From Chitinophagaceae bacterium (lineage in GTDB: Bacteria > Bacteroidota > Bacteroidia > Chitinophagales > Chitinophagaceae): DNA of 64,000 nucleotides. Shown one piece after another: positions 61,465 to 64,000 of the stretch. Where the stretch lies: contig JADKAM010000001.1 in the NCBI GenBank assembly GCA_016715365.1, positions 434,001 to 498,000 of the forward strand, given 5' to 3'. The notes under the pieces are model-generated. The model did not search any database. It saw nothing but the letters and a program-made list of their open reading frames with translations, and had not been told where the DNA came from. Made by a program: the position numbers and the translations under genes. Position 1 is the first letter of the stretch; the number at the start of each line of letters is the position of its first letter.

Positions 61465-62688
61465 ATGCAGCAGGTTTTACTCATCTTTTTATTGATTCTT
61501 TTCGGTTTGTATGTATTGCTCATCCTGTATTACTGGAAAAGCTGGATTTCCATACCGGACTTCGAGCTACAAACCGCAAACTACCCACAGGGCCCTGCAG
61601 GCAAACCATCCCCAGAATCCTTTGTACAAACCCGCATTTCAGTTATAATTCCAGCACGTAATGAGGAAGAAAATATTGCGGCCTGCCTGGATTCAATTTG
61701 CAGACAATCTTACCCAACAGCATTATTTGAAGTTTTGGTAGTTGATGATCATTCAACCGATAACACTGCAGCCATTGTAAACAGCTATGCAGATAAAAAT
61801 GTAAAACTTATTTCGTTAAAAGATTTTATTCCTGCCGGCGAAATAAATTCTTATAAAAAGAAAGCCATTGAAATTGCCATAACCCAATCCTCCGGCGAGT
61901 TGATTGTTACCACCGATGCTGATTGTTTTGCAAAAGAAAACTGGCTGCAAACCATTGCTGCATTTTATGAAGAATATGATCCCGCATTTATTGCTGCGCC
62001 TGTTGCTATAGATTGCAGCAATAAATTCATCGAACTTTTCCAGGCGCTTGATTTTATGACGCTGCAGGGCATCACCGGTGCATCGGTATATAAAAAAATA
62101 CACAGCATGTGCAATGGAGCCAACCTGGCTTACACAAAAAAAGCATTTACAGAAGTGGGTGGCTTTACCGGTATAGATAATATTGCCAGCGGCGATGATA
62201 TGCTGCTGATGCACAAGATTTACAAACTTCATCCGCATAAAGTGATGTTTGTAAAATCGAGGGAAGCCATTGTACAAACAGCGCCGGTAAATTCAGTAAG
62301 AGATTTTTTAAATCAACGCATACGCTGGGCCAGCAAGGCCGATAAGTATGATGATAAAAGAATTTTTGCAGTGCTGCTGTTGGTTTACCTGGTTAATGTA
62401 TTACTGTTGACGCTTCCGTTTGCCGCCATTTTCATAAAAGCTGCATTCAGCATCAGTGTTTATCCTTTCACCCTTGTTTTTACGATTTTAGAGCTCTGGG
62501 CTTTTCTTCTCATTATTAAAACAATTGCCGAGTTAATTTTTTTAATGCCGGTATCAAAATTCTTTGGCAAACGAAGCATGCTTTGGCTTTTTCCGCTGAT
62601 GCAGCCCTTTCATATCTTATACACAGTAATTGCCGGCTGGCTGGGCAAGTTTGGCAGTTATAACTGGAAAGAAAGAAAAGTGAAATAA
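61465..62688 (+). CDS. Membrane-associated family 2 glycosyltransferase
   Basis: The 407-residue protein has an N-terminal membrane segment and a GT-A domain: RISVIIPARNEEENIAACLD, VVDDHSTDNTAAIV, VTTDADCFAKENW (the DxD motif), GDDMLLMHKIYK, and QRIRWASKADKYDD (the (Q/R)xxRW motif of processive or membrane GT2 enzymes). Two or three membrane segments close the C terminus. It transfers sugar from a nucleotide donor at the inner membrane. The product is unknown; similar genes make glycolipids or polysaccharide. It is followed by the permease gene after 24 bp. Confidence 0.88.
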   Translation: MQQVLLIFLLILFGLYVLLILYYWKSWISIPDFELQTANYPQGPAGKPSPESFVQTRISVIIPARNEEENIAACLDSICRQSYPTALFEVLVVDDHSTDNTAAIVNSYADKNVKLISLKDFIPAGEINSYKKKAIEIAITQSSGELIVTTDADCFAKENWLQTIAAFYEEYDPAFIAAPVAIDCSNKFIELFQALDFMTLQGITGASVYKKIHSMCNGANLAYTKKAFTEVGGFTGIDNIASGDDMLLMHKIYKLHPHKVMFVKSREAIVQTAPVNSVRDFLNQRIRWASKADKYDDKRIFAVLLLVYLVNVLLLTLPFAAIFIKAAFSISVYPFTLVFTILELWAFLLIIKTIAELIFLMPVSKFFGKRSMLWLFPLMQPFHILYTVIAGWLGKFGSYNWKERKVK

Positions 62689-62712
62689 CATTTTCAAATT
62701 GTAAATTACAGC

Positions 62713-63813
62713 ATGGTCCAAACCGAATTTTCTTTTAAAGCCCAGATGTGGAAACGCCTCAAAAAAAATAAAGGCGCCATGTTTGGTTTGGCCATCATTA
62801 TACTGGCTGTATTCGTTACAGTTTTCGGTTATATGGTTGCACCGGATAATTCGCCCAACGCCGATCTGCAAACGGTGGAGATACAGGCAAAGAAGCCCGG
62901 ATACAGTCAGCAGTTTTTAAAAATACCCGGCAACAATATTTCAGAGGGCAATTGGCTCCATCATTTTATCAGCGGCAAAAAAAATAATTTTCAGCTAATT
63001 CCTATAAAAGGATACCAGGTCAGGGGCGACAGTCTTTTAATAAATAAATTCATTGATGATGATACATCGGTTGTTCAATATTATTCTGTCAATCAGTTAA
63101 CCAATAAAACTCCCGCTGCTATTCAAAATAATATCATCACCAAAAAATACCGGTTGGGCACCGATAAATTTGGCAGGGATATTTTAAGCCGCCTTATTAT
63201 TGGTACAAGGGTTAGTTTAGCCGTGGGTTTAATTGCAGTGCTTATCTCATTAACACTCGGAATTATTTTAGGTGCCTTGGCCGGTTATTACCGCGGCTGG
63301 GTTGATGAAGTAATTATGTGGCTGGTAAATGTTACCTGGAGTATTCCTACGTTGCTGCTGGTATTCGCCATCACCATGGCCATGGGCAAAGGCTTCTGGC
63401 AAATATTTATTGCAGTTGGCCTAACCATGTGGGTGAGTGTGGCCCGCCTTATACGTGGGCAGGTGATGGCCATTAAAGAAATGGAATATGTGCAGGCGGC
63501 AAGGGCTTTGGGATTAAAAAACAGCCGCATTATTCTGCGGCATATTTTACCAAATATACTTGGGCCTGTAATGGTAATTGCTGCCAGTAATTTTGCTACG
63601 GCCATCATTGTTGAAGCCGGTTTAAGTTTTTTGGGTATTGGTATTCAGCCACCACAACCCAGCTGGGGCCTAATGATAAAAGAGAATTATAATTTCATCA
63701 TCACACACAATCCTTTGCTGGCATTGGTGCCGGGCTTTGCCATTATGTTGCTGGTGCTGGCTTTTAATTTATTGGGTAATGGATTGAGGGATGCCGTGGA
63801 TGTAAAATCATAA
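62713..63813 (+). CDS. DppC/OppC-type ABC transporter permease
   Basis: The 366-residue inner-membrane protein has an N-terminal OppC-like segment (FKAQMWKRLKKNKGAMFGLA), an enlarged periplasmic loop of about 120 residues, and the BPD_transp_1 domain with DKFGRDILSRLIIGTRVSLA, ARALGLKNSRIILRHILPNI (EAA loop) and EAGLSFLGIGIQPPQPSWG. Substrates are probably peptides or similar. The usual partners (DppB, ATPases, binding protein) are not adjacent in this window; it is an orphan here. Confidence 0.88.
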   Translation: MVQTEFSFKAQMWKRLKKNKGAMFGLAIIILAVFVTVFGYMVAPDNSPNADLQTVEIQAKKPGYSQQFLKIPGNNISEGNWLHHFISGKKNNFQLIPIKGYQVRGDSLLINKFIDDDTSVVQYYSVNQLTNKTPAAIQNNIITKKYRLGTDKFGRDILSRLIIGTRVSLAVGLIAVLISLTLGIILGALAGYYRGWVDEVIMWLVNVTWSIPTLLLVFAITMAMGKGFWQIFIAVGLTMWVSVARLIRGQVMAIKEMEYVQAARALGLKNSRIILRHILPNILGPVMVIAASNFATAIIVEAGLSFLGIGIQPPQPSWGLMIKENYNFIITHNPLLALVPGFAIMLLVLAFNLLGNGLRDAVDVKS

Positions 63814-63820
63814 AAAGACC

Positions 63821-64000
63821 ATGAAAATAACAGCAACATTTATTGATGAGATCAGTCATGATATACCACATCAAAACTGGGGCAGGCATGAATGGGATGC
63901 CGACTTCAGCCATATGAAAATGGTGGGTATTGATACCGTGATCCTGATCAGAAGTGGTTACCGCCTCTGGCTTACCTATCCCAGTGAGTTATTGATACAG
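63821..64000 (+). CDS. DUF4434-like glycoside-hydrolase-fold protein, N-terminal part
   Basis: The frame opens at ATG 63821 (MKITATFIDEISHDIPHQNW) and continues open to the window end. IDTVILIRSGYRLWLTYPSE fits the start of the DUF4434 TIM-barrel group, which is related to glycoside hydrolases. No signal peptide is seen. It begins 7 bp after the permease stop. The catalytic part lies outside the window. Confidence 0.55.
   Translation, partial: MKITATFIDEISHDIPHQNWGRHEWDADFSHMKMVGIDTVILIRSGYRLWLTYPSELLIQ

Noticed and set aside
1..64000. tRNA, rRNA, CRISPR arrays, diversity-generating retroelement reverse transcriptase
   Set aside because: Looked for by eye on both strands; none recognised. 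tRNA absence should be confirmed with a dedicated scan.

Overview
The window reads as chromosomal DNA of a Bacteroidota bacterium, most likely family Chitinophagaceae. The evidence is secreted proteins ending in type IX secretion (T9SS) style C-terminal domains, WG-repeat and lamin-tail proteins, orphan four-helix-bundle (23S-intervening-sequence-like) genes, promoter cores of the TAnnTTTG type, and starts without purine-rich ribosome binding sites. An aerobic life is suggested by heme A synthase, a multiheme c-type cytochrome, a PaaG/PaaI/PaaY set and an acyl-CoA dehydrogenase. No tRNA, rRNA, CRISPR array or intact transposase was recognised.

Layout. 1-4.3 kb: end of a tail-fibre-like secreted protein, a PAS-LuxR regulator, and a small paaG-paaI-paaY run interrupted by a four-helix-bundle cassette. 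4.3-15.5 kb: housekeeping genes (obgE, CPBP protease, fabH-type ketosynthase, lipid kinase, patatin-like membrane protein, ctaA, rnhB, Sua5/YciO, PfkB kinase). 15.5-22 kb: secreted proteins on the minus strand (beta-propeller, WG repeats, S9 peptidase with a damaged 3' end, lamin-tail protein). 22-31.5 kb: asd with a candidate leader-peptide attenuator, a cupin, korB, a second four-helix-bundle cassette with inverted repeats, a CxxC carboxymuconolactone-decarboxylase-like gene, an SLC13 transporter and a BNR-repeat protein. 31.7-37.9 kb: a giant adhesin gene with about 18 repeats of 246 bp. 38-43 kb: an amidase, two beta-barrel-like proteins and two copies of a structured non-coding element. 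43-48.6 kb: an A/T-rich defence island (two broken vsr genes around a SIR2-like gene, then McrB- and McrC-like proteins). 48.7-64 kb: a PLP enzyme, a DUF3667 protein, a heptaheme cytochrome plus methyltransferase-like pair, twin TonB-C-terminal proteins, small basic proteins, an acyl-CoA dehydrogenase with a MarR regulator, a glycosyltransferase, a DppC-type permease, and the start of a DUF4434-like gene.

Several otherwise good genes are broken by single-base changes inside homopolymer runs (near 2839, 18158, 43997, 44374, 50724, 55883 and perhaps 58089). A shared cause such as sequencing error is more likely than independent gene death, so I annotate these as one gene each and flag them.

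The most interesting items are the asd leader, the paired elements whose hairpin stems differ by compensatory changes while the loop is identical, the four-helix-bundle genes enclosed by inverted repeats, and the SIR2/McrBC island built around vsr remnants.
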